Shown piece by piece: positions 1-8,300 of a stretch of DNA of 9,199 nt (position 1 is its first letter; each line of letters starts with the position of its first letter). Made by a program: the position numbers and the translations under genes. The DNA is from JBEIVB01 sp040374085 (GTDB lineage Bacteria > Bacteroidota > Bacteroidia > UBA4408). The stretch lies in contig JBEIVB010000093.1 of assembly GCA_040374085.1 (NCBI GenBank), positions 1 to 9,199 of the forward strand, given 5' to 3'. The notes beneath the pieces are model-generated. The model did no database searches. It was given only the letters and a program-made list of their open reading frames with translations, and had not been told where the DNA came from.

Positions 1-196
1 CCACTTGCTTGTGAGCGGTATCGGCAGGAGCTGCGGTGTCGCGCAAGGCAGCATCGGCAGCAGCTTCGAGCTCGGCATCGGCTTGCGATACAGCCGAGTC
101 GGTCTTCATTTTTTCTTCTGCCTGTTCCTCTTTGGAGGGACCACATGCCACCAGCAATCCGGCAGCACAGGCCAGCATTAGGAATTTAGCTTTCAT
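1..196 (-). CDS. Small lipoprotein, 3' end cut by the window edge
   Basis: The start codon is the ATG at 196-194 on the minus strand, and 65 codons are visible with no stop. The product opens with a short basic n-region, a hydrophobic stretch and the lipobox LLVAC, so Cys18 should be lipidated and the protein membrane-anchored. The mature part starts CGPSKEEQAEEK and continues as Ala-, Asp- and Glu-rich low-complexity sequence with TDS and ADT motifs, with no recognisable enzyme domain. It lies 4 bp downstream of the stop codon of the next minus-strand lipoprotein gene. Its mature N-terminus (CGPSKEE) is identical to that neighbour's, so the two look like diverged tandem duplicates transcribed together. 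SKEE after the cysteine resembles the acidic/lysine surface-export signal known for Bacteroidota lipoproteins. That is an inference, and the function is unknown. Confidence 0.8.
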   Translation of the reverse strand, partial: MKAKFLMLACAAGLLVACGPSKEEQAEEKMKTDSAVSQADAELEAAADAALRDTAAPADTAHKQV

Positions 197-200
197 CGAA

Positions 201-572
201 TTATCCTTTGCCTTGGCCGGCTTTCCTATTACCATCCATCTTAGGAGCATCTCCTTTTCCTTCACCAGCTTTGCGTGGCTCATCCTCTTTCTTGGGCTTG
301 TTCTTTGGCTTAGAAGCAGACTTGCTTTTCTTTGCAGCCTCTTCTGCCTTAGCTAAGCTGTCTGCCTTTGCTTGCTCAGCCGCCTTCATAAGTGAATCTG
401 CTGTAGCTGCTTCCTGCGCCTTGGCAATGGAGTCGGCAATGGCCTGCTGCTTCACCATTTCAATGGAGTCGGCAATGGCTTTTTCGCGTTTTTCGATTTC
501 TTCTTTAGATGGGCCGCAGGCTACCAACAGGGTAAGACCTACAACACCGGCAGATAAAAGAACTTTTTTCAT
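201..572 (-). CDS. Repeat-containing small lipoprotein (123 aa)
   Basis: This is a complete gene from the ATG at 572-570 to the TAA at 203-201. The N-terminus MKKVLLSAGVVGLTLLVAC is a lipoprotein signal peptide with lipobox LVAC, so Cys19 is the predicted lipidation site. The mature protein begins CGPSKEEIEKRE. Residues 32-79 are four exact-length 12-residue repeats, each starting A-x-A-D-S-[IL], which should form an amphipathic or coiled helix. Residues 80-123 are Lys-, Gly- and Pro-rich and include the near-duplicate motifs KAGEGKG and KAGQGKG, giving a basic disordered tail. The start is supported by the signal peptide and by a -7-like box about 28 bp upstream. The gene heads a probable two-gene transcript with the lipoprotein at 1-196. 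Helical ADS-repeat lipoproteins are frequent in Bacteroidota but have no assigned activity. A structural or envelope-tethering role is a guess. Confidence 0.88.
   Translation of the reverse strand: MKKVLLSAGVVGLTLLVACGPSKEEIEKREKAIADSIEMVKQQAIADSIAKAQEAATADSLMKAAEQAKADSLAKAEEAAKKSKSASKPKNKPKKEDEPRKAGEGKGDAPKMDGNRKAGQGKG
336..479 (-). repeat. Four 36-bp tandem repeats inside the lipoprotein gene
   Basis: The four units encode the 12-residue repeats at residues 32-43, 44-55, 56-67 and 68-79 of the 123-residue lipoprotein. At the DNA level the first two units share an identical 19-base block (plus-strand positions 425-443 and 461-479, exactly 36 bp apart). The other two are diverged and recognisable mainly as protein. 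In-frame repeats of this kind can change copy number by slippage without breaking the gene. Confidence 0.8.
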
Positions 573-599
573 GTTTTTGGTGGTTTTGTTTTGTGGACG

Positions 600-607
600 C
601 GAAGGTA
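600..607 (-). promoter_or_regulatory. Candidate -7 element for the minus-strand lipoprotein pair
   Basis: On the minus strand these bases read TACCTTCG, which fits the Bacteroidota -7 pattern TAnnTTTG with one permitted change (TTCG). Transcription would start near 594, leaving a leader of about 20 nt before the ATG at 572. I see no clear TTG at the expected -33 position, so this rests on one half-site and its spacing to the start codon. Confidence 0.5.
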
Positions 608-627
608 GGACTTTTGAAAATTGTGGT

Positions 628-635
628 TACTTTTG
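628..635 (+). promoter_or_regulatory. Candidate -7 element for the DUF5011 lipoprotein gene
   Basis: The sequence TACTTTTG is an exact match to the Bacteroidota housekeeping -7 consensus TAnnTTTG. It lies 25 bp before the ATG at 661 and is followed by an A-rich leader (AAGAAAAAAAAAC), typical of genes in this phylum that do not use a Shine-Dalgarno sequence. The nearest upstream TTG (614-616) is only 11 bp away, too close for a canonical -33 element. An identical GTTACTTTTGC block precedes the next lipoprotein gene. Confidence 0.6.
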
Positions 636-660
636 CACCCAAGAAAAAAAAACAAACCCT

Positions 661-1302
661 ATGAAAAAACTTCTTTTTGGATCTGCAGCTCTGGTTGGGG
701 TCCTTATGTTGGGCCTTACTTCCTGCAAGAAAGATGAAACCGCACCGGTTATTACCATCACCGGTGGCAACACCCAAACCGTAAGCCTCAACGCAGCCCT
801 AACCGATCCGGGTGCAACCGCAAACGACGATTCCGATGGAGACGTTTCCTCACTCGTTACCTCCGACTACCTTGAGGCAGTTGACAAAGACCAAACCGGA
901 ACCTACACCGTTACGTACACCGTAGCTGATAAAGCAGGCAATACGTCAACGGCCACCAAAGCCGTTACTGTGCGCAACGATGCTTACATGTTGGAAGGAA
1001 ACTACGCAGTTACTGATGTAGTGAATGGTAGCACATCCACTTACTCCGAAACGGTCCGTTTGTCTGAAACGGTAAACAACCGCATCTTGTTTAATAAGTT
1101 TGCCAATTACACCGGCAACAGCAATATTTTCGCAAACGTTACGGGTAACAATCTTGACGTACCCAGCCAATCTGCTAGTATTCAAGGAACTGCTACCACT
1201 TTTGCTGGTACTGGGGTAAAAAATGCGACCGGCTTTACCATCCAATACACCGAAACAACCTCCAATACGGTTCAGGGTGTAGGCAATTACGTAAAGCAGT
1301 AA
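661..1302 (+). CDS. DUF5011/Ig-like domain lipoprotein (213 aa)
   Basis: The chosen start is the ATG at 661, because it gives a signal peptide (MKKLLFGSAALVGVLMLGLTSC) with lipobox LTSC and lipidated Cys22. The frame is open further upstream, but that part is antisense to the minus-strand lipoprotein and precedes the promoter. Residues 26-104 match the DUF5011 Ig-like family (related to the Ig domain of Cry22-type proteins): the hallmarks are APVITITGG, DPGATANDDSDGDVSS, GTYTVTYTVADKAGN and a final VTVRN strand. Residues 107-213 form a second beta-rich domain starting YMLEGNYAVTDV. It is rich in Asn, Thr and Ser and resembles the C-terminal barrel-like halves of many Bacteroidota DUF5011 lipoproteins, which have no known enzymatic role. 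CKKDE directly after the lipid site resembles the surface-export signal, so the protein is likely exposed on the outer membrane. The gene is monocistronic: it has its own promoter box and is followed at 1326 by a strong terminator. Confidence 0.92.
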   Translation: MKKLLFGSAALVGVLMLGLTSCKKDETAPVITITGGNTQTVSLNAALTDPGATANDDSDGDVSSLVTSDYLEAVDKDQTGTYTVTYTVADKAGNTSTATKAVTVRNDAYMLEGNYAVTDVVNGSTSTYSETVRLSETVNNRILFNKFANYTGNSNIFANVTGNNLDVPSQSASIQGTATTFAGTGVKNATGFTIQYTETTSNTVQGVGNYVKQ

Positions 1303-1325
1303 TTTCCACCCACTCAATTTTATCG

Positions 1326-1362
1326 AACGGACCTACCATTTGGTGGGTCCGTTTCTTTTTTT
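1326..1362 (+). terminator. Strong rho-independent terminator
   Basis: The arms 1326-1337 and 1342-1353 form a 12-bp stem (AACGGACCTACC with GGTGGGTCCGTT) containing a single G-T wobble and a 4-base ATTT loop. It is followed by a T-rich tract (TCTTTTTTT). It lies 23 bp after the TAA of the DUF5011 lipoprotein gene and separates that transcript from the next gene. Confidence 0.93.
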
Positions 1363-1415
1363 CGACGTTTTTTTAGAAAAACGCGGCAAAAGATTTTTTT
1401 CAATTCATTTTCTGT

Positions 1416-1423
1416 TACTTTTG
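1416..1423 (+). promoter_or_regulatory. Candidate -7 element for the 43-residue lipoprotein gene
   Basis: The sequence TACTTTTG matches TAnnTTTG exactly and lies 24 bp before the ATG at 1448. The surrounding GTTACTTTTGC (1414-1424) is identical to the block at 626-636 upstream of the preceding gene, at nearly the same distance from the start codon. The -33 region is a T-run with no clear TTG. Confidence 0.6.
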
Positions 1424-1447
1424 CTCACGGATACAAGTTTCCCTCCT

Positions 1448-1579
1448 ATGAAGGTTTTTCGCCACGTATTGCTTTTTGCTTGCCTCCTCACTCTTGGAGT
1501 GTTGGCGGGCTGTAAGACCCACGAACGGTGTCCGGCCTACGGCAAAGCTACAACAGGAACGGCGCAACGACCTGCCTAA
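1448..1579 (+). CDS. Very small lipoprotein (43 aa) with CPAYGK motif
   Basis: The ATG at 1448 starts a 43-residue product ending at the TAA at 1577-1579. Residues 1-22 are a convincing lipoprotein signal peptide: basic start (MKVFRH), hydrophobic core and lipobox LAGC with Cys22. The mature peptide is only 22 residues: CKTHERCPAYGK followed by a Thr/Ala-rich tail. It has a second cysteine (Cys28) in a CPAYGK motif. I recall CPAY-type motifs recurring in tiny Bacteroidota lipoproteins but know of no function. A TAnnTTTG box 24 bp upstream and a possible terminator 22 bp downstream suggest its own short transcript. A longer start in the same frame at 1340 is rejected because it lies inside the upstream terminator. 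Confidence 0.8.
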   Translation: MKVFRHVLLFACLLTLGVLAGCKTHERCPAYGKATTGTAQRPA

Positions 1580-1600
1580 GGTTCATCATTCCATTTCCAC

Positions 1601-1621
1601 ATTCCTTTTTGGAGTTTTTTT
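1601..1621 (+). terminator. Weak possible terminator after the 43-residue lipoprotein gene
   Basis: A 5-bp stem (ATTCC with GGAGT, including one G-T wobble) closes a TTTTT loop and runs straight into seven T residues. The location, 22 bp after the stop codon, is right, but the stem is short, so this is tentative. Confidence 0.35.
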
Positions 1622-2136
1622 GCATTTATTTTCTGCCTCAGTAGGCTGTTTAATAATTGTGAACCTCGGGCGAAAAAGCAGCTGCGAAATCCAAAATCTT
1701 AGCACCCTTTCCTACTTTAGGCAAATCCTGTAGGTTCTTTCACCTCATTTTCTCCTGTAGTCTTTCCATTTTTCGGTTCGCCCCTTTGGTGCCGCTGTTG
1801 TGTAGGTAAAATACTGAAGATCATAATATTAGGTGTATGGTTGCCTCCCCCAAGTGTGCACCATCCCACCCTTTTCCTGTTGGGTCTTTTTTACACGAAC
1901 TACCTGCATACGGGTCCCATCATTACCATTGCAAGAAAAAGCATCTTCTTGAAGAAAGGTAAGAATCCTGAATTTTCATCTGATCCGGATTGCAGGTAGG
2001 TTCCTTAAGGTTTTGCATCGAAGCGGTTTCTGTGCCGCCACCCGTTTTGGATGGATAGTTTGGTGTATGCGAAAGCGTATTGGTGCTTTTATCCTTGGGT
2101 TCAGCAACACGTCGGTATTAAGTAATTGTGGTTTTA
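1622..2136. other. Intergenic stretch with no convincing gene
   Basis: I see no gene in this part of the roughly 780-bp gap. All three plus-strand frames are broken often. The only sizeable minus-strand frame (1976-2176, 66 codons) is an Arg/Lys-rich composition with no leader or family resemblance. The stretch holds a TACTTTAG box (1713-1720, one mismatch to the -7 consensus), an imperfect direct repeat of TCCTGTAG (1726-1733 and 1753-1760), and a poor hairpin followed by T residues near 1865-1892. It could be the long regulatory region of the giant gene, an undetected small RNA, or remains of a lost gene. The sequence alone does not decide between these. Confidence 0.6.
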
Positions 2137-2168
2137 TTGCAAATTTGAACTTGAATCGCTTAATTTTG
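2137..2168 (+). promoter_or_regulatory. Alternative promoter candidate for the giant gene
   Basis: TTG (2137-2139), a 21-bp gap and TAATTTTG (2161-2168) fit the Bacteroidota -33/-7 pattern. If used, the leader before the ATG at 2360 would be about 185 nt, longer than from the candidate at 2246-2275. The region is AT-rich, so chance matches are likely. Confidence 0.3.
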
Positions 2169-2245
2169 GTCGACAATAATCCAGCCTAAATCGATCAATA
2201 CCTTCCTTGTTCATATTCTTCTCTTTATCCAAGGAGTTGAATTTG

Positions 2246-2275
2246 TTGACTCTGAGGAGCTTTTCTCTAGGTTCG
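2246..2275 (+). promoter_or_regulatory. Best promoter candidate for the giant surface-protein gene
   Basis: TTG at 2246-2248, a 19-bp spacer and TAGGTTCG at 2268-2275 match both halves of the Bacteroidota promoter (TTG, about 19 bp, TAnnTTTG with TTCG variant). It is the only site in the window where both elements are present at near-ideal spacing. Transcription would start near 2281, giving a leader of about 80 nt. The leader is A-rich just before the start codon (ACAAAAAACTTGAAA) with no Shine-Dalgarno motif. Confidence 0.5.
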
Positions 2276-2359
2276 CAAGTGGATAATGGTGCCCACGGAC
2301 GCAATCCCGAGGCTCAATTGAATTATGCTCGGAATACAAAAAACTTGAAACTCAGGTCA

Positions 2360-5300
2360 ATGCCAATGCTGCCACTTTTTCGGTTACCCAAAATGTGTAC
2401 CCTCTTGGTGTTCATGTTATCTATGGGTTGTGCAAGCCCCCTTTTCGCCCAGTTGCCGGGGGCGATAGACCCATCTTTTAATGCTACGGATATTGGATTT
2501 GGTGTGGGAGACGGTCCAAACAATAGTGTTTACACCACCTCTGTTCAAACCGATGGCAAGGTTGTTTTGGGTGGAGCGTTCAACGTTTACAACAATGTTG
2601 GAAGGAGCAACATCGTTCGGGTAAACTCCGATGGAAGTTTAGACAACACCTTCACCATTGGGTCTGGACCAGACAATTGGGTTTTAACCAGCGCTCTTCA
2701 GACCGATGGGAAAATCGTAATTGGTGGTTGGTTTTCTTCTTACAATGGCACCATTAGGAACCGCATTGCTCGTCTAAATTCGGATGGCATATTGGATGCC
2801 TCCTTCGATCCAGGGGCAGGTGCCAACAATACGGTAGTTGGAATTGCGATTCAAACTGATGGAAAGATCATCGTTGGTGGAGATTTTACAACGTACAACG
2901 GTTCATCTCGAAACTACATTGCGCGATTGAATTCAGACGGCAGTTTGGATGCTACCTTTAATCCCGGCTCAGGGACCAATGGCACTGTTCGAACCATTTC
3001 CGTTCAAAGCGACGGGAAGATTCTCATCGGGGGATTGTTTTCTACGTACAACGGAACATCAAGAAACAACATTGCTCGTCTGAATTCGGATGGAAGCTTG
3101 GATGTGTCCTTCAACCCGGGATCCGGAGCAAACAGCAGGGTGAATGCTATACAAGTGCAAATGGATGGGAAGATTCTTATGTGCGGCGATTTCGCGCTTT
3201 ATAACGGCACATCCAGAAATGCAGTAGCCCGCCTGAATGCAAACGGAACCTTAGATGCAGCCTTCAATCCGGGAACCGGCGCCAACAGCACCATTTACAC
3301 GGCGAAACTTCAAACAGACGGCAAGCTCGTAATCGGAGGAGCATTCACAACTTTTAATGGCATTCCGATGAATCGGGTGGCTCGTTTAAGTACCACCGGT
3401 GTTTTGGATGCATCGTTTAACGTTGGCTCTGGATTCGATGACAACATCTGGACCACTAGCCTCCAGACAGATGGGAAGGTTATTTTTGGAGGAGATTTTA
3501 ACAGTTACAGCGGCACTGGAAAATTTCGTTTGGCGCGCTTAAGTTCGTTAGGGGTTTTAGACGGTACTTTTAATCCAGGTTATGGTGCAAACAATACCGG
3601 CCCTTGCTCCGTTGCCTTTCAGTCAGACGGGAAGATCATCATTGGAGGGAGTTTTGTAACCTACAACGGCATTTCCAGAAACCGCGTTGCGCGCCTGAAT
3701 GAGGACGGGACGTTGGATTTAACATTTAACCCTGGTTCGGGTGCCAGCAGCTCGGTATATAGTACGGTTCTTCAGCCCGATGGCAAGATTCTGATAGGGG
3801 GGCATTTTGCAACATATAATGGAACAGCTGTTAACTTCATTACTCGTTTGAATGCCGATGGTTCCCGTGACGCAAGTTTTAATCAGGGCGCTGGAGCCAA
3901 CAACTATATTCGATCCGTTATTCTGCAGGCCGATGGCAAAATTATCATTGGAGGGAATTTTACAACATACAATGGCACTTCCAGAAACCGCATAGCTCGT
4001 CTGAATGCAGATGGTTCTTTGGATGAGACCTTTGATCCTGGATTTGGAGCAGACGATCAGATTGACAATTTGGTCCTCCAGCCCGATGAGAAAATTATAA
4101 CAGTGGGCCAATTTACTTTGTTTAACGGTATTTCAAGAAATAGGGTAGCTCGTTTGAATTCCGATGGCACCCTCGATGCCAGTTTCAATCCGGGAACGGG
4201 TGCCAATCAAAAAGTTTGGGCTGCTGCGCTGCAATCGGATGGCAAGGTTGTTATTGGCGGACAGTTCACAACCTTCGATGGCGTTGGGAGCAATTCTATT
4301 GCCCGATTGAATGCAGATGGGTCATTGGATGCAACGTTTCAAGCCGGCACCGGTGTAGACAACATCCTTCTTTCCATCGCCATTCAATCTGATGACAAGA
4401 TTGTTATAGGCGGCGGTTTTACCCTATACAACAACATTGGTAGAAGACACATAGCCCGTCTGAATGCGGATGGTTCCTTGGATCTTACCTTCGATCCGGG
4501 TTCAGGTGCGGATAATGGAGTGGAAATTGTTGCACTCCAGACCAATGGAAGCATCCTCTTTGGGGGAAATTTTACTTCATACAACTTCATAGGTAGAAAC
4601 CGTTTGGCTCGGGTATTTGGAGGTATTTATTCCATTCAAACCTTTGTAAGTCCAACTACTCTTTGCGCAGGAACCAATGTTTCGGTGGAATTCAATGCAA
4701 GCGCTGCTGCCAATCTGGGTAATGAGTTCACCGTTCAACTCAGTGATGCTTCAGGCAGCTTTGCGTTACCAGTTGCTATTGGTTCAATCTCATCTACAGC
4801 AACATCGGGCATAATTTCTGCGGTAATTCCATCCGAAACAGCTTCGGGTGCGGGTTACAGGATGAGATTGGTTTCCAGCAATCCATCTTCAACCGGCCCA
4901 GATAATGGAATCGACATTACCATCAACGCCCCCCCATTATCCCCCGTTCTATCTGCATTGGGCTCCACTGAAATTGTCGACAACCAGCCCATTACGCTAT
5001 CGGCAACCACGGTAAACAATACTTGGCGCAGAGACTTTGAGGAGTTTCCAAATAACCAAGCAAGTACCTACACCACCAATGAAGATGGTGCGTACTCCAT
5101 TTCGGTAACGGAAAATGGGTGCAGTTCGGAATCCAATTCCATTACCCTGTCCGGTGGAGGAGCTGCTTATTGCACCCCATCTTTCTATCCCAATACACCA
5201 GCTTATGTGCCCCCGGGAGCAAACAATTTCAGTTTCTATTCCACTTGCATTGCTACCGTTACAACCAGTGGAGCATCGGCGAATCTTTCTGAAGCGCCTT

Positions 5301-8300
5301 CCTGCCTTCCGGGTATCTTTCCCAACTTCTTTCTTGCTAAGCCATATTCAGGCTTAGAGGCAGTTGCCGGAACCACGTTTGATTTAGAGGCTACAACCAC
5401 CGGTAACGAAGGCTATTGGGGAGTATGGTTCGACTGGAATCAAAATCACGCTTTTGAGGCCACGGAATTGGCATATTCCAACTCAACCGGCTCTCCCACA
5501 AATCAAATTTTGATTTCGGTCACGGTCCCGTCCGATGCCATTCCCGGTTATACCCGCATGCGCATATTAGTTAATCCTAATAATTCTGATGTGGATCCGT
5601 GTGGTGAATATTTTGAGGGCAATGGATTGGATTATGGACTTAATATTACACAACCCTACACTTGTTTTCAATCTACCTCCATGAATTTTGATGGGGTGAA
5701 CGATGGTATTGAAGTTGCGAATGCTGAGAGTTTTTTAGAGCCTACCGAATTAACGTTTGAAGCACGCATTAAAAGAGCTCAGCCACCCTATGAAGGCCAG
5801 CCTGAAAGCTATTTTATGGCATCTGCGGCCTCAGAGGGCTGGGTGGCTGGCTGCCGCTCGAATGGCAACGTATTTTTTGGTTCAACCAATGGCGACCAAG
5901 TGGATAGTCCTATCATTCTTGGCGACACACTTTGGCATCTTGTTTCCATAACGTTCGGAAATAATTCCGTTTCTTTTTATAAAGACGGTACATGGTTCAA
6001 CACTATGCCATTGTCAGGCAATTTCAATTCAGGCAGTTCTTATGGAATTGGTTTTAGGCCCAACGGCGAAGCAGGAAGCGGATTTTTTGAAGGAAGCCTC
6101 GATGAGGTAAGGCTTTTCAATCGTGTTTTGTGTTCTGGTGAAATAGCGGTTAAGGCCAATTGCCAATTGGATTCGCTCACCAATGGTCTGGTGATGCTGC
6201 AAAGGTTCAATCAAGGTTGTGGGGGAGGGGCCAATGCAGGAGTTGTTGTGGCAAAAGATTCCGGTCCAAATGGCATGGATGGCACACTGCAAGGCTTTGC
6301 CATGTCTGGTACATCCAGCAATTTCTTAAGACTCTACGGTGCACTCAACACTGCTTGTGCTTCTGGTTTGCCATCCGTGGCTGTTTCGGGCAACGGTGTA
6401 CAAATACAAAACGGTTCCTTAGAAGTGGGTCTCAATAATAATACCGATTTCGGAGCGGTCGATTTTGGCGCATCTTCTTCCAATGCTTTCTACATTAAAA
6501 ACACTGGCTTGGATGTGCTTCTCATCGATTCCATTTCCATATTGGATTTTGTCCCTAATCTCAGCGGCTCATTTTCCGCTTCCGGCATTTTTCCTCTAAC
6601 GATTTTTCCCGGAGATAGCTCAATATTCTCCGTTTCCTTTACGCCGTTTGGTGGATTGGGCATACGTAAAGCCCAAATTCGAATCCACAACAACACATGC
6701 TCCGGTTCTTTCTCTTTTGTTGTTCAGGGAGGGTATTCATACCGTCGATATGCAATTCATAACGTTAGCAATCTTACGCCTTGTCCGCAGGGTACGTTGC
6801 TTGTAGGTGTGGATAGTTTTGGCGATTTTATAGGTCCAAATGTGTACATCACCGTTCAGCACAATCTTAACGATTCGTCCGGAATGGTCATTGGTTCGGG
6901 TCCTTATCCAAATGAAAGCAACATCCTTGAGGTTACCCTTCCCGATACGCTCACCCCTGGCATTTCTTATTATCTCAGGGCTGTTGATGCCGACGGGCAG
7001 GTCAACTGGGCTAATGGCTCAATTTTTTCTTCACCCATCGTGATATCCTCTGTTCCTGAGACTCCCATTATCACCGCCTCTGGTCCTCTTTCTATATGCA
7101 GCGGCTCTGCTGTTACACTTTCAACTTCACCTGGCTTTGCCAATTATTTTTGGTCCAGTGGGTATAATGCCAATACATTATCAGAAACCAATACGTTTGA
7201 TGCAGGAGCAGCCGGTATTTATACCGTTTCGGTTCAAAATGAAGCCGGATGCAGCGCAACTTCTGAGCCCATTTCGGTTCACGTTACCGATTCCATTACT
7301 CCACCCTCTATAGTGTTCCTGAATGGAAGCACGCTTTGCCCCGGGGCCGATGCCTCTGTTTCGGCTACCTCCGATTTTGCCTTGACCTTTGAAGCGGGAA
7401 GCAACGTATTCGGCGCTTCCTCTCTTATGGTGGATCCCAATGCGCTGCCTTCCACCACCTGGGAAGCATGGGTTTTCCCAACACAGGTTGTTTCTCCTAT
7501 TCGCCAAACCGTTTTATCCGATGACAATGGAGGTTACGATCGTACCCTCATGATTGAATCTACCACAGGCAAATGGGGCGTATATAATGGAGTAAATGTT
7601 TGGCAGGTGGTGCCGGCTATTGCCGGCCAATGGCAGCACGTTGCTGTGGTTTATACGCCTTCCGATATTAAGTTCTACCTCAATGGAAATGAGTTTTCTC
7701 ATGGTGCTCCTGCATTTAACGATCAACCTACCTTTTTTCCGTTGCACATTGGGCTGAACCCAGGTTATGACGAACGGTTCAACGGATACATTGATGAGGT
7801 TCGCATTTGGAATCGCTCACTCTCTCAAGAAGAAATTGCGAATGGGATGGATTCCATTTATGGGGTTAACCGAAATGGGCTGCTCGCTTCCTGGAGGATG
7901 AACCACAAAAGGGTCGACAATATCATTCGGGACGAAAGCGGAAGAGGTAACGATTTAAGTTACAATGGAAATCTTATCGGAGCAACACACAATTTGTTCC
8001 CGAATGAGTTTGGATACGCATGGACAGCTTCCACAAGCGTGACTCCTACTCAGGGCGATACCGTTCAAGTATCGGTCGGCACCTCGGTTTTGAACCTTCA
8101 GGTTACTGCCACAAATGCCATGGGTTGCAGCGCCACGGCCTCGGTAAACGCCAACGTTGTGGCAGCCCCTACTGCTTATGATTTAACCGGTGGAGGAAGT
8201 GCCTGCGATTCACCCGCCTCTTTTCCAGTCGGTCTTAGCGGATCTCAAGAGGGTGTGCAGTATGAGCTTTTTAAAAACTCCGTTTCCACCGGTCTCGTAA

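Noticed and set aside
208..1302. A 364-residue plus-strand frame that includes the DUF5011 lipoprotein
   Set aside because: The first 151 codons are antisense to the minus-strand lipoprotein and precede the promoter box. The signal peptide begins at 661, so the gene starts there.
1726..1760. Direct repeat TCCTGTAG at 1726-1733 and 1753-1760
   Set aside because: It is two 8-base copies 27 bp apart with only loose similarity beyond them. There is no sign of an array, transposon end or target duplication.
1865..1892. Possible terminator (CCCA with TGGG followed by TCTTTTTT)
   Set aside because: The stem is only 4 bp with a 12-base loop, too weak to call, and no gene ends just upstream.
1976..2176. 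Minus-strand 66-codon Arg/Lys-rich frame in the intergenic region
   Set aside because: The composition is typical of chance translation of T-rich DNA read on the other strand. There is no recognisable domain, signal peptide or well-placed promoter.
2429..2431. Cys24 of the giant protein as a lipoprotein attachment site (LSMGC)
   Set aside because: The preceding residues S-M-G do not fit a normal lipobox, and a signal peptidase I site (SPLFA-Q) follows a few residues later.
3719..4111. Minus-strand 130-codon frame with internal periodicity
   Set aside because: It lies wholly inside the propeller repeats of the giant gene. Its periodicity is the shadow of the 153-bp repeat, and it has no leader or promoter.
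2462..4624. CRISPR-like or other DNA-level array from the regular 153-bp spacing
   Set aside because: The units are translated in frame without interruption and are conserved as protein rather than as short identical DNA repeats with spacers.
7181..7747. Several overlapping minus-strand frames of 77-108 codons
   Set aside because: They are antisense to the LamG and Ig coding sequence of the giant gene, have no family resemblance, and overlap each other in different frames.
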